Assembly (NCBI GenBank): GCA_001599595.1
Contig: BCHH01000001.1
Span: 4,841,818 to 4,905,817 of the forward strand
DNA from: Beverwykella pulmonaria
Lineage: Eukaryota > Ascomycota > Dothideomycetes > Pleosporales > Melanommataceae
Direction of reading: 5' to 3'
DNA length: 64,000 nt
Shown here: positions 23,833-35,030 of the stretch, one piece after another
How positions within the stretch are numbered: position 1 is the stretch's first letter
How the letters are laid out: each line of letters begins with the position of its first letter
Translations under genes and position numbers: made by a program
The notes under the pieces: generated by a model
What the model was told of the DNA's origin: nothing
The model's database searches: none
Seen by the model: the letters and a program-made list of their open reading frames with translations, nothing else

Positions 23833-26800
23833 TTACTTCCGACGGACGGTAAACTTGCGCTGCATTTCTGCGGCAGCAGGAAGAGACTCCACGAATCGAT
23901 CGCGCGCTACAACTTTATTAGCAATCATCTTCACCGAAACCAAAAAGGATATACTCACTCTCAGCGCTCTCAAATGCAATCACGATATCGTCGTGCTCAC
24001 CGGGATACTCAATGATGTCCATGCAAATAAACTTTCTCTTCATGCCGGCCCAGCCACTGATTTTGCCTTCCTCTTTGCCCATCTTGCCTTCGCCTCTGCG
24101 CTCCTCGACCGGTAGTGGGAACTTGGCGTCCACGAGACGGACGCAGGCCTTTCCACCCTTATCCAACTTCTCAAATACGTCCATGGATTTGAGCTGGAAG
24201 TTCATAGCGTCGGCGTGAGAGAAGTCCTGGAAGAAGGCAACGAGTTGGATGATATTGTCTTGCTCAACGACTTGAAGACGGATCTTATTTGCGGTCCATT
24301 GTTTGTAGATCGGAACGACCATGCGGCGGCGCGAGATAGAAAACGTAGAGGCAAGTCTGTAAAGGTTAGCAGTGTAGAATACAATTAGAGACGAATTACT
24401 TACCCGTCAAACTTGACGTGGAATCCTGTCACAGCGAGCTGGAAAGCGTGCAGGTCTTTGAATGTATCAAAGGTCAGCCTCCTTATGGTTGATGCGCTGG
24501 TGAGCGTTTTGAGAAGTTCAGCTAGCTCTTCAGGGACACCTTTGTCGGGGGTGCGCGTGGCATCGACAGCTACAGCCATGTCCTGTTGAGGGTTGCGGAG
24601 AATTGTGAGCTCGGCTGCACCGTCGATCGGAAGTCGCACGAGAAGTTCGCCAGGACCTGGTCTGTTAGTTTCTTTTTGATTTCAGTGTTGTACTTTCGGC
24701 TTACCCAGATTCATGCGATCAGATATGACACCAGCGCCATGTTTGCAAACAATTCTCAAGCTCTCGCTCTTGACAGTCGGTGGTGCCTCTAGGCCTGCAG
24801 CCACCGGATCTAGATTCAGTACCTTGGCTTCTTGCCACTGCAGTTTCTTCAGCACATCTCTTCCACTGTGGCTAAAGCCGTCCGCTGGATCTGCACTCTC
24901 GATGCTGAAAGCCTTCAAGGGCACCTGCGCAAAAACATCTTCGTCTTGCCCCATATTCATTGAAGTGAAGGTGCCGAAGATCATATTTCGATCTTTGCTG
25001 TCATTGAAGACGAGATCTAACCTGCAGTTCCTAGGCTTCTTGTCTGGAAGTTCTTCTTTGAAACGAAGGGTCATACCCGCGGCGCTGTCGGTGTCGGCGA
25101 AATATTCGAAGTTCATGGGCTCTTGCTTCGTTCCCATTTCGTGGTTGATGCAACTTAGCGTACGAACATTGGAATTCGTTACCACAACAACTCTGTATCC
25201 CCGGTGTAGTCGTCTCTTTCCCCCTCCTTCGTTGCTCCGCTCAAACTTCTCAAATGCCATCAATTTGCAGCCTTTGACGCGTTCTGGAGGAAATGCGCCC
25301 GGATTTGTTGTGTCTCTGTAGCTGACTTCTCGTAGATACATTTGGCAGCAAAGGCGCTCATCGCTTCGTTCTCGGAGGTTGCTCTCAACCCGATTTGTAT
25401 GATCTACGATAGACCAGAGACTCCGGAAGTCCTGTTCACTAAGATCGACGTTAAGGCTGAACCCATGTCGTAGCTGAAGAGTGAATCCGCGTGTCTTCGA
25501 CTTCCAGGCAACATCTCTCCATGTTGGACCGCCATCTGAGTTTGTTCCTACCGTGACATTGACCAGGTCGGATTGACTGCAAATAGCAAGCTTGACCTTG
25601 AAGCTATCTCGCGGACGAAGTACAGAGATAATGACGGGTAGTGGTACGCGATCTGTGTTGGGATCATCAGTAGACAGTGATGCTTTGACAAACATTCTGA
25701 AATAGCAAAAGTCCGTTTTGGTGTCTCCAAGAGGGATGCATGACGCTGGGTTTATCTGTTGTTGCCCTGCTCCATTAGCGAGCATCGGCTTCGACGCAGT
25801 TCCAGAAAGCACGCTATGCGCATCCGGCGCGAAGTTTGGATACTCTATACAAATCGATTGATCTTGTCCCTGGATGAGCGCTTGAGTGGGGGGCATACTT
25901 TGATGTCTCTTCATGGATCCAAGCAGCATTTTCATGTAATATAGTATAATGTCGCGGACCTCGTACACTTCTGCCATAGTTACATCACCAGCGTCCTTGG
26001 CTAGTTTAGCCTGTGTCTCTATCTTTTGATCGCCGTATTTCCTCAAGCTGGGATGATTTGGCACAATTTCTGAAACAATCCACCAAGTCTTTGCGAGGTC
26101 GACGTGAGGTTGTGCGAGACGTTCGGGTTGAGATTCTCCGTTCTTTGGTCGGCTCCGTATGAGGGTCTCCATACCGGCCCGTCCACTCAAGAACCACCAG
26201 ATCGCAACCCTTAGCCATTGCACAAGGCTACGACTGTATATGGATCCCCCCAACTCTGCAGTCAGCCGGAAAATGCCCTGCATGTGTGTGACCCGTTGCG
26301 CGAAGTCTTTAAAAGCAATCTCTCCTTGCGATTTGGTATCTGAACGAGCAAGAGGCTTCGGGGGTGGGGCTTCTCGTCTCTGGTTTGCGGCGGCCTGGGT
26401 ATTATACGAATTCGACGTTTGCGGGACCGAAGGTTGGACATGGGTTGGAGGTGGCGGCTTTCCCTGCCCATTCGCGGATCTTTCGTAGTGAGACGGTGAT
26501 GGCACGCTTGGACTCTGATTGGCGACCGCAGTGGAGAATTGTTTCTCATAGATTGAAGGCGTTTGCTGGACCGAAACAGCTGAAAAGGGCGGATTGTCAA
26601 ATTTCGATGATGTAGTTGAGAAAGCTACTGCAGGTTCAGTGGGGGATACTCGGGTTTTGGAGGTTGCAGAGGGCACGGTATACTGGGATGAAGCTGAAGA
26701 TGGTGGGCGTGCATCTGTGTCCAAGGGGAAGGTTCCAGGTGGCATGGGCCTACGTCCAGGTGATGGACCGCGAGCACGAGATCGATGAGGGTCTTCGGCA

Positions 26801-28104
26801 TCTAGCGTCCTTTGCATAGAGGCTGGAGAAAGAGGTTCCCGATGAGGAGGCCTTGGAGGGGGCTTAGGTGGAGTCCCTGCCTGGACAGCATTTGGCTGCA
26901 AGGAATTTGTGCTTGAGGCTGAATCCCGTTTCGCGTTTTCCCCTGCATGCCGTATCGCTTCTTGGAAAGCCCTCCCTTCCTCTGCCCTCATCTTGTGCAT
27001 GGCCCGCGCGGAAAATGAGTTCGGCTCAGCAGGTTCGGTCTGGAGGAAACGCTCTGCGAGCAATGCTTTTTCATCTAAAGGTGAGTCATCGTCATTTGTA
27101 TTGGCTTTTTGTAGTCGTGGCATTGACGGTATAGCTGGTACAGGCTCGTCTGAGCTGCCCCCATGTTCACTCCACCCAGTCTGGGTTCGCTTAAGTGGTT
27201 GTGGTCGGAAATTCTCCTCCTCTTCCAATGTTGGGGGTAGATTGGGCGCTTTTCTGGCTACGGCAGGAGACATGTTATCCGAGTCATTCGAGAACGTGGA
27301 ATCCATGCTTGGACGCCCGGCCCCCTCTTCGTGAACGTCGAACCCGGTGGGCGCTCTTTGTAAGGGCTTTGGCCGTCGCTCGCCCAATCCCATCGGGCCC
27401 AGCCTATGCGGTGTAGCGGGCGCTTGACTAACGGGGGCGTTGATGTGCCCCATATCCAGCTTCTGTTGGAGCGGTGGTGACAGTTCTCCGTGCGACGTCA
27501 AGGTCCTGGTGACGACGCCTCTACTCTGGGCCTGCTGATTGATGCTGTCCACGCCGTTGAATTTAGGGCTCCGCGTCCCCAGATTCGAGTCATCCTGGTG
27601 TTTCTGTGCCTGCAGCCGTTCCAGATCGGACAGGCTATGCGACTTCTTCCTCTTGAAGACCTCAATTGACGGCTCCGCGCACTCATCGCCACCCTGCCCG
27701 ATGATGTCAGGTTGTGTCCTTGCGAAGCTCACGGTGAGGCCCTTCTTCCTTGATTTCCCTGTCTTCAACCCGCCAGCGATGCTGGGGCTCTTTCCTCCCG
27801 CACTGCGTAGGAGATCGTGTGCGTCGGGCCATCGCTGGGCTTTGGCAACGTCGATTCGCGGTTTATTTGCGCCCGCGAGGAATGCCGCCGTGGCGGCTTC
27901 CTTCTGCGCGTTCGCCCGTTGGGTCGAGGGTTTCAGGAAGGCGTCGAGTTCGGCGTCCTGCTTGTAGTTCGGGTCTGGCTTCTCTAGGTTCAGTTTGGCT
28001 TCTAGCTTCGACTTTAGGTCTTTGGCGGGGGCGTCTTCATTAGAGAAGATCTTGGCCCGCCAGCGCTTGGAGAAGAGCTTGCTTGTCTCTTGGGCATCTG
28101 TCAT
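23833..28104 (-). CDS. large uncharacterised fungal protein, disordered N-half and ordered C-half
   Basis: Four exons (24705-28104, 24404-24656, 23959-24356, 23833-23906) encode 1374 aa; introns are 48, 47 and 52 bp, each restoring a sensible frame. I recognise no named family. Residues 1-130 are charged with predicted helices (LFSKRWRAKIF, then a Lys/Ala-rich stretch). Residues 130-600 are Pro/Ser-rich and probably disordered. From about 610 the protein becomes ordered, with a Trp-rich helix (SLVQWLRVAIWWFLSG). Beta-rich stretches from about 780 onward could be two PH-like or other sandwich modules. The C-terminal exons (VVPIYKQWTANKIRLQVV onwards) continue this ordered part and end in a basic TVRRK tail. 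There are no membrane helices and no catalytic motif I can name. Confidence 0.85.
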
Positions 28105-31100
28105 GGTAGCCCAATTCTGCCCCTCAGATCAGGGGTGTGCCGTCCGGTGGGCGTGGTGGAGGTCGTGCGTTGGGGTGTAGGTCGGGCGTAGAAGCAGCGT
28201 GGAATGGGAGCACGCGACAGTCTGGTGGTGGTGGTTATTATGCGGTGCCTGCTCGATTGGTCGCCCTGGAGGATGCGCACACGAGCGTGGAGAGGTGGTT
28301 TGGTTGGAGGCGAGGTGGGCCGGGGGCTTCTCTAGATGCAACAACTGGGTGCTCTCATGCGTTTCATGTCACTGGGTGCAGCAAGGCGACAAGGAGACCA
28401 GCCTATGGAAGACGGAGTAGGCAGAAGGGCAATGAAGGTATTAAAGAGGCAGGCAGGTACAGGAGTGATTGCGGCCAGCCGTTATCGAACAACGTTGCTG
28501 GAGTTCCCACCTTGTTAATTGCGTGGACACTAAACTGCTTCAGCAATCTGCCAAGAGCCAGTGAGGCGCTTATCGAGGATGGTTTATTTCAGCGACCGCT
28601 CCACACAACCATGGCACAAGGGAGGTGGCTTGCAAAATGACAGAAATTACAGTGGCTGAGTACAGTTGTCGCGGTGTAGTATTATGCGGCGTTGCCGTGC
28701 CCTCCAGCCAGCCAAAGCCCGCTACGCCGCCCCCCGCCCCCCCGCAAAACATGTACAAGGGAGTTCCACGACAACTCTACAGCGCACTTTTGTGGCAACG
28801 AATATCGTGGTGCAACGTATCCAGCTGTCTCGCAGTCAACAATCGCGCCTAAGCTAAAAATACTGGTAGAGTCTGGAGAAGGTCAAGGTAGTCGGGACTG
28901 TCGCCAGTCGTCCAACATAGCCGCGGTCCACGCACCCATGTCGTTGCCCCACGCCATCGTCGCACGGCGAGATCATGACGTGACTAGCTCAGACGTCTAT
29001 ATTCTTTTGCGACTCTCTATGAGCCCAAAATCTGGCATCGCAAAGCGATCCGCAAGCTCTGGAGAGAACGAGAGAGGCAGATGGCTTCGCGGGAGGAGAG
29101 ACATCCCAAACCAGAAATCATCCACAGTTCTCACGCCCCAATTGTCTCTTAATCCCGCTGCCAAGAGCCCCGCCAAGCTACGCTATACCCCTACAGCCTT
29201 ATCGCCCCTCGGTCTAAGCCGTGTCGGAAGCGATAGCACGGTCCAGCTAGCCTTGCAAAGCAGTGGTGTGAAATGGTTGCAAGTCTAGGCGGTAGGTGCA
29301 GATAGGTGTCCAACCTCACCACACACCAGACCATGGACAGAGCACTGCGCGTCGTTATGAGGAGAGTTTTGGATGGAGACTGCGACGGAAGGGAGCCGCG
29401 TACAGCCAAGAATGCAGATGTTTCGTTTAGCGAGCAACAGATGCTGGCAAGCTCAGTGCTTACCAGAAGGGTCTAAACAGATCGCTGCCGACTATTCTTG
29501 GTCGGGGGGTGCATCCGAACGCTGTGAAGGGAGTTGAGAGGTGCGAGGTTAGTGGAACGCAGCTGAGCATTGAACAAGCCAGTCTGCATGAGGCAGAATG
29601 CCGTCTAGGGTTTCATCGTTGGGTAGAAGATTTATCACTGTTGAGAGGAAACCTTCTGGGAGATTTTGCCGACCAGCCGCGTGGGAAGAACTGTGGAACG
29701 GGCCGAAGGTATGAAATATATTTAACACAGCAGATTTCCAGGCCGCGAACATGATGCCAGCGTGATGCACATCAGTCAGGTGAGAGACGAACCCGGGTTG
29801 CTGCTGCTCCTATTCCCGAGTCGCCACGTGGAACGATATGCCAAATACTCAGTCAGCCATATATCGAATGACTTCCACGGTGTGCTCGTTGCATGAGATT
29901 CGAGAAGCTGTAACAGAAATGCCGGATTCTACAGACAAGGATAAAAAATGGGTAAGAAGGGGTTGCTGCACATTCAGGCTGTGCTTGTATTGAGCCAGAA
30001 AGTTCTGCAAAAGGGAGCATATGCGTAGTCTCAGAAGGGTGTACTAGGTGACGGGAAAGGGGAAGAGTTCAACGCAGTCCACCCACCAAGGCGTCAGTAG
30101 CTAGCGAGAAATGCCCTTACCCACAGCGAAACCGGCTCTGCTAGATACGGGAGCCCTTTGCGGTGTCTGTCGGATTCTTTTGGCTCCCGTTCCATAGTCG
30201 ACCCATTTCTTGTGAGATGCGTGCTCCTTGGCACAAACAACGTTGTTTAGCTCGCGTTTCTAGTCAGATTTCTATATACTTTTTGCCTGCAGAGGCCACT
30301 CCTGGTAGTTCGGCCCTTCCAAGGAATGGTTCTGCACCGAGTCGGCTCTGCAGAAGTGTAGCGGCTACCATAGCGAACTTTGTAGTAGGATCGCCAGCAA
30401 TGGCCCCTTCTCTCTGGAAAGTTCTCAGGTGACGGCTTAAAACGAGTCGTTATTGGATGTCGTCGAGGTCAACGCTGGCTTCTGGAACAGCAGCGAATGC
30501 ATCCAATCTGGCGTTATGTAACAGACTTGAGGTCGCACAGAGACCGCTTCAGCTGCGGCTGAGCTGTGGCTGAGGCGTTCAGCAGCGTTGGTTGGACCTG
30601 AGTCTTCGATGGCCTTGGAGGAGGCAAAGTGCGCGCCCGTGAGCACCACCAGTGAGCGAGTTGTGGTCGTAGTTGTGGTCGTAGTTGTATAGGTTCACGC
30701 CTGGGGACTTATAGAAGACAAGGCTGGCCACGGCTAGACACATGACCTTGCGGTGATGCGTGACCATCACTCTCGACGTGCATGGAAAAGAGGGGGTCTT
30801 TAGATGAGTCGAGATGAACTGCAAGTTTGGACGAGGACGGCAAGAAGCGTCAAAAAGCATGCAGTGTGGTGGGGGAGCAGACGAGTCTGTGAAGCTGGTT
30901 GGCGGGAGCTGCGACCCATTTCTTGAATTGGGCGAATAACAATGACGGAACGAATGCCAGTCTCGGCCCGTGCATGTGGGAAGCAGCAAGCCGGCGACCA
31001 AGATGCCCCAACCCATCGGCGCCCTCTGTGCTCCGTTCGCTGCGACGACCTGACGACCTGACGGCCCTCTCCCATTCATATCGACATCGCGACGACGACG

Positions 31101-31658
31101 ACGAGTCCGCACCTCCTGCCAACACCGCCGCCGCAGCATTCCAGCTACGGGCGGACTGTTGCAGAACGTCGGCGCCACGCCCGCATCGCCGCCGGATCCC
31201 TTGATACACATCGGCCCAGGATTGTGCAAGCGACCTGCTGCTTTGGACACCAAGCTGTCAACCACCCCCAGATACCGCACCCAGTCACGGCTGCGGGGCG
31301 AGTCCGACACCCTCTCGTTCCTCTCCATCTTCACCCTCTTGCAGACGACGACATCTGCTCTTTGCGCCAGCCTCCGAGCCCCGAATACCTAGGCTAGCGT
31401 GCTGCCAACCAGCGCGGCGAGGCTTCCGGCCTGCGTCACGACCTCCGGATAACCACAGCACCTCCGCCGCAAGCGTCTCGAGCCCACCACGATAGTCGGC
31501 GTTGCACGAAGCAGCCTCCTGCAAGTGCGTGTCCGTAGGGGATGGCGTTCTGAGCGCCCTATCAGTCGCGATACGTGAATACCGATAGGGGTAGGGTGCA
31601 CATATCGCAACCACGAACCGCGGCGCATTTCTCGCAGAAGTGCTGCAGCTCCACGAAC
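28105..31658. other. long divergent intergenic region
   Basis: 3.5 kb between two divergently transcribed large genes. Open frames here (the longest is 251 codons at 30579-31334, minus strand) show no family resemblance, have low-complexity composition and overlap one another. The region may hold long leaders, an unrecognised gene or a non-coding RNA; I see no direct sign of any. Confidence 0.5.
30660..30688 (+). repeat. 12-bp direct repeat GTTGTGGTCGTA
   Basis: Two perfect adjacent copies of GTTGTGGTCGTA followed by a partial GTTGT. It is a short simple repeat in the divergent intergenic region. Confidence 0.75.
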
Positions 31659-34600
31659 ATGCCAGCACAGCAGCCGGACGCGTACGCTCTTCTCGAATCG
31701 TCCTTCCAAGCATCGCCCAACTTCAGATCTCACAAATCGCTCCCGCGCCGCCGAGACGAGCTTCGCAGCATTCACCCAGCTGCAGTGCCACTTAAACAGG
31801 ACCCACCGCACTCCGACGATGATACCGAGTCCCAGGCCAGTATTGAGCGCCACACGCTTCTCACATCGCCCGTATCTCTGAACGGGGCAGAGTCGGCTCT
31901 GCCCCCCACTCCACCCTCCAACTCGCACGACGAGAGGCCCTCGTCCACCTTCAGCCTCCCGCCGTACGCCGATAGTGTGTTGACATCGCTGATGTCGAAG
32001 AAGTCGGGCCTAAGCACGCCCGTGAACCAACGCAGTCCCCCCACGCCTGATCCAAGTCCACCAAGGACAACCGAATCGATGACCTTGCCCGACCGTCCAC
32101 CCCTTTTTGGATACTCTTCATCGAGGGCCGAATCTTTCAAGACCGCGAGAGAAGACCAGTTCTCCAGCCGATCGAATACCCCGTTAGCGGACAGATTGAG
32201 TACGGTGGAGGAGGACCGCGGGCTTGGATTGGCATTTGAGAGAGAAGATAGCGACTCAACTCCGACGAATGTGGTCCAAAATGCGCTTGCGGAGGTTCCT
32301 GTTTTCAACGAGCGTGAAAAGGTCGAGGATCGCGAAGATGCCCAGGATCACGAAGAGCTCCAGGACCCCTTGCACGTGAATGTGGATCAAATACCGAACC
32401 GCGAATGGGATACGAATATAATGAGGAACGTCACCGTTCGTAGAAAGCGAAACCCGAAACCGTCCCCACAAAAGAATCTAGATTCCACAATTCCAGCATC
32501 TCCAGCAACCGAGTCTATGCCACGACGCACGCCCAGCTTGCGTGAACGCGTTGAGGCAAGCAAGAACAGTCCGCCCACTCCGTCGTTTGAGAGTTTTGCG
32601 CAGTCGATTGGTTGGCCGGCGGAAAAAGAGCAACTCCGCGATGTCGACCACAAACGCCTCTCCGTTTCTTCGATAACCTCTACCGTAGTGGAAGCAATGG
32701 TCATTGTGACACCTCCGCAAAGGCGACGAGCTCTCCGCCATTCTGGCAAGAATCTAGCATATCGGGGAGACGCCGATTCTCCTACGGACCGCAGCTCCGC
32801 ATCTTACTCCAATCGCAACTCCATCAACTCGGACGATGTACCACTTCATCGACTTGTTCACAAGAGAGCAAGCATCAGCGGCAGGAAGCCAAGAGCCAGT
32901 ATCGATTCCGGTACCCTAGGAATGGATCGGTATGCATCTTCCCCGCTCTCAATACGCAAACGAGGTGAAGAAAATGCTGCATACACTTTCGCACATCAGG
33001 AATCTGTCCGCCGAGTGCTGCAGCCTGCTGCAGATATTATGAGCAGGGCAAGTTTCTCACCACGCCCATATCCATCAGAGAGGAGCTATCACAAACGGAT
33101 CGCATCAGCACCCGAAGCCACGAGGAGGGAAACATTCACCCCTGAGCCTCGAAGTTTCTTGGAGCTCTCCCCTCCGGAAAGTCCAACAGAGACGACCGTT
33201 AGCTCCATAACAAGGTTTCCCCTAGCTGAGCAGACATTGCCATCTACTCCTCGTTTCAAACCACACGAACCTTCGCCATTGTCTCCAAGGCTACGGGTGA
33301 GAAGAGGGAGCAATGATTCAAAAAACCTTCTCAATATTAACAAATCTTTGCCCCAACTTCCAGTCGAACCCACAGTCGAGCCCTCATCACGAGAAAATAA
33401 TCTTACCCACGCAAATTTGATCGCCAACGAAAACCAGCCTCCAGCAACCCAGCACAATGCCGTATCAAACCCGCCCCAGGAACGAGAGATTTCGTTGCCA
33501 GTTAATGTGGAGTTTCAAGAGACTACAGGACGGCGAGAATCATTCTCTGAAAGCGTACCAACCATTCGACGAGGCTCTCTTTCGTTACGTGGTCGGTCCG
33601 AGGAGAGAAAACGAAGCCCAACCAGCCAGGATTGCACGTCTACCTCTCGCGATGCCCTGCTTCGCCCTCCTTTAGACAGGATACCAACTGAAGAATTACC
33701 CCGTCACAGCTATGAGTCACACGCACTGCACACTGATGGCACCCGACGCGTTAGCTTTGATAGCTCTACTATGCGGACTGAGGAGCATGCTATGGCACGA
33801 CATCTTTTTGCACAGACAACTCCGTTCTCTCAAATTTCAGATACACCCATCGAAGTCAGCGAAGCAACTGCGGTCAGCATTTATCCCCACAATAACCATT
33901 CTTTGCTTGTGGTGCAGCAACTATCGCGGTCAAGCACACAGGCTCCCCCGCAGCGGCAAGTTGTTGAAGAAATACACTATATGCCTTCGGACCTGCCGCC
34001 GCCAGACCTAAAGTCGCCTCCAACACCTCCATTCGTGGATGCAATTGAAGAGCAACATGACCAACTGCAGCAACCAATTCTAACATTTCAGCCTTCCACT
34101 CCTCCGATGCAATCGTTGTTCCCTGTATCCGGCGTCGATTCGCCCCTCAAGAACCCTCGCAAGCCACCTGAGCCGCCCATCATCCAGTTCATCCCACCAA
34201 CCCCAGCCGAAGAACTGGAGCGTCCACTTATGCCCGCCCCGCCTGGCCCACCTAAGCGGTCCGGTTCGCATCCCCAACGACGCCTCTCGCTTGTGCAACG
34301 TGCGCGTCGCTACTCCGGCAATATCATTTCACCCTTCCTCACCCGATCCTCTAGCACGCGTGGCCGGTATGTTGGTGATTCGCATTTCACGCACGAGAAC
34401 CCGCGCATTCCGACTGTCAACGATGAGGACGGCAGCCTCCACCCATTCTGGCGTCCTCGTGGCTTCTGGGACGGCTTTGAGGACAGCGATTCCGATAGCG
34501 ACGATGCTCTACCGCAAGGCGGCGATACGAGCGATGTTGAAGATCCGGAGCCTGAAGTTGCGCCTAAGAAGCTAGGTAGTCTGAGCCGAAGACTCACAAA

Positions 34601-35030
34601 CGGATTCAAAGGGTCTGGCGGCTTCCTGATCGGTAACTCGCTAGGCATGGAACGAGCAGGCACCAACAAGCGCAAACCGCATATCCTCCCTCCCCCTCGC
34701 CGCGTCTCCACGGAGCCGAGGATTCTAATTCAGCCACCGACCCTACCGCTAAGCTCTCGATCCAGGAGTCCAAGAGTGGAGAAGAGGGGGAGTCGGTCCA
34801 GTCTTCAGAGTGCGGGGACGTATGAGAGGAGTAGAAGAGGCAGTAGACGCGATGCATGGAAGAAGGGAAAGACTATCCCGGGCTTGAATATGCAGGTGCA
34901 ATATATTGGGCTGAGTGGGGTTAAAGAGAGGTTGAGGGAGAAGAAGGCGGAGAAGAGGAGAGAAAGTATTCGAAAGAGTATTGGGAGCAGGTACTACGTT
35001 GAGGGGAATGGTGGTGTGAATGTTGCGTGA
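31659..35030 (+). CDS. 1123-aa intrinsically disordered uncharacterised protein
   Basis: A single uninterrupted exon of 1124 codons. The frame is open 28 codons further upstream, but the ATG at 31659 (MPAQQPDAYALLESSF) is the first one that begins protein-like sequence. Almost the whole protein is Ser/Pro/Arg/Glu-rich with many SP and TP dipeptides (SPPTPDPSPP, SPPTPPF), so it could be heavily phosphorylated. More ordered, likely conserved blocks occur near the C-terminus: HPFWRPRGFWDGF followed by an acidic DSDSDSDD run, a GGFLIGNSLGMERAGTNKRK segment, and a final basic helix KERLREKKAEKRRESIRKS. No domain, signal peptide or membrane helix is seen. Its single-exon length and the composition are consistent with a cytoskeletal or signalling adaptor, but no function can be assigned. 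Confidence 0.85.
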   Translation: MPAQQPDAYALLESSFQASPNFRSHKSLPRRRDELRSIHPAAVPLKQDPPHSDDDTESQASIERHTLLTSPVSLNGAESALPPTPPSNSHDERPSSTFSLPPYADSVLTSLMSKKSGLSTPVNQRSPPTPDPSPPRTTESMTLPDRPPLFGYSSSRAESFKTAREDQFSSRSNTPLADRLSTVEEDRGLGLAFEREDSDSTPTNVVQNALAEVPVFNEREKVEDREDAQDHEELQDPLHVNVDQIPNREWDTNIMRNVTVRRKRNPKPSPQKNLDSTIPASPATESMPRRTPSLRERVEASKNSPPTPSFESFAQSIGWPAEKEQLRDVDHKRLSVSSITSTVVEAMVIVTPPQRRRALRHSGKNLAYRGDADSPTDRSSASYSNRNSINSDDVPLHRLVHKRASISGRKPRASIDSGTLGMDRYASSPLSIRKRGEENAAYTFAHQESVRRVLQPAADIMSRASFSPRPYPSERSYHKRIASAPEATRRETFTPEPRSFLELSPPESPTETTVSSITRFPLAEQTLPSTPRFKPHEPSPLSPRLRVRRGSNDSKNLLNINKSLPQLPVEPTVEPSSRENNLTHANLIANENQPPATQHNAVSNPPQEREISLPVNVEFQETTGRRESFSESVPTIRRGSLSLRGRSEERKRSPTSQDCTSTSRDALLRPPLDRIPTEELPRHSYESHALHTDGTRRVSFDSSTMRTEEHAMARHLFAQTTPFSQISDTPIEVSEATAVSIYPHNNHSLLVVQQLSRSSTQAPPQRQVVEEIHYMPSDLPPPDLKSPPTPPFVDAIEEQHDQLQQPILTFQPSTPPMQSLFPVSGVDSPLKNPRKPPEPPIIQFIPPTPAEELERPLMPAPPGPPKRSGSHPQRRLSLVQRARRYSGNIISPFLTRSSSTRGRYVGDSHFTHENPRIPTVNDEDGSLHPFWRPRGFWDGFEDSDSDSDDALPQGGDTSDVEDPEPEVAPKKLGSLSRRLTNGFKGSGGFLIGNSLGMERAGTNKRKPHILPPPRRVSTEPRILIQPPTLPLSSRSRSPRVEKRGSRSSLQSAGTYERSRRGSRRDAWKKGKTIPGLNMQVQYIGLSGVKERLREKKAEKRRESIRKSIGSRYYVEGNGGVNVA

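Noticed and set aside
30579..31334. 251-codon minus-strand frame
   Set aside because: Its composition is erratic (Arg runs, YDHNYDHN from a simple repeat), other frames overlap it on both strands, and no domain is visible.
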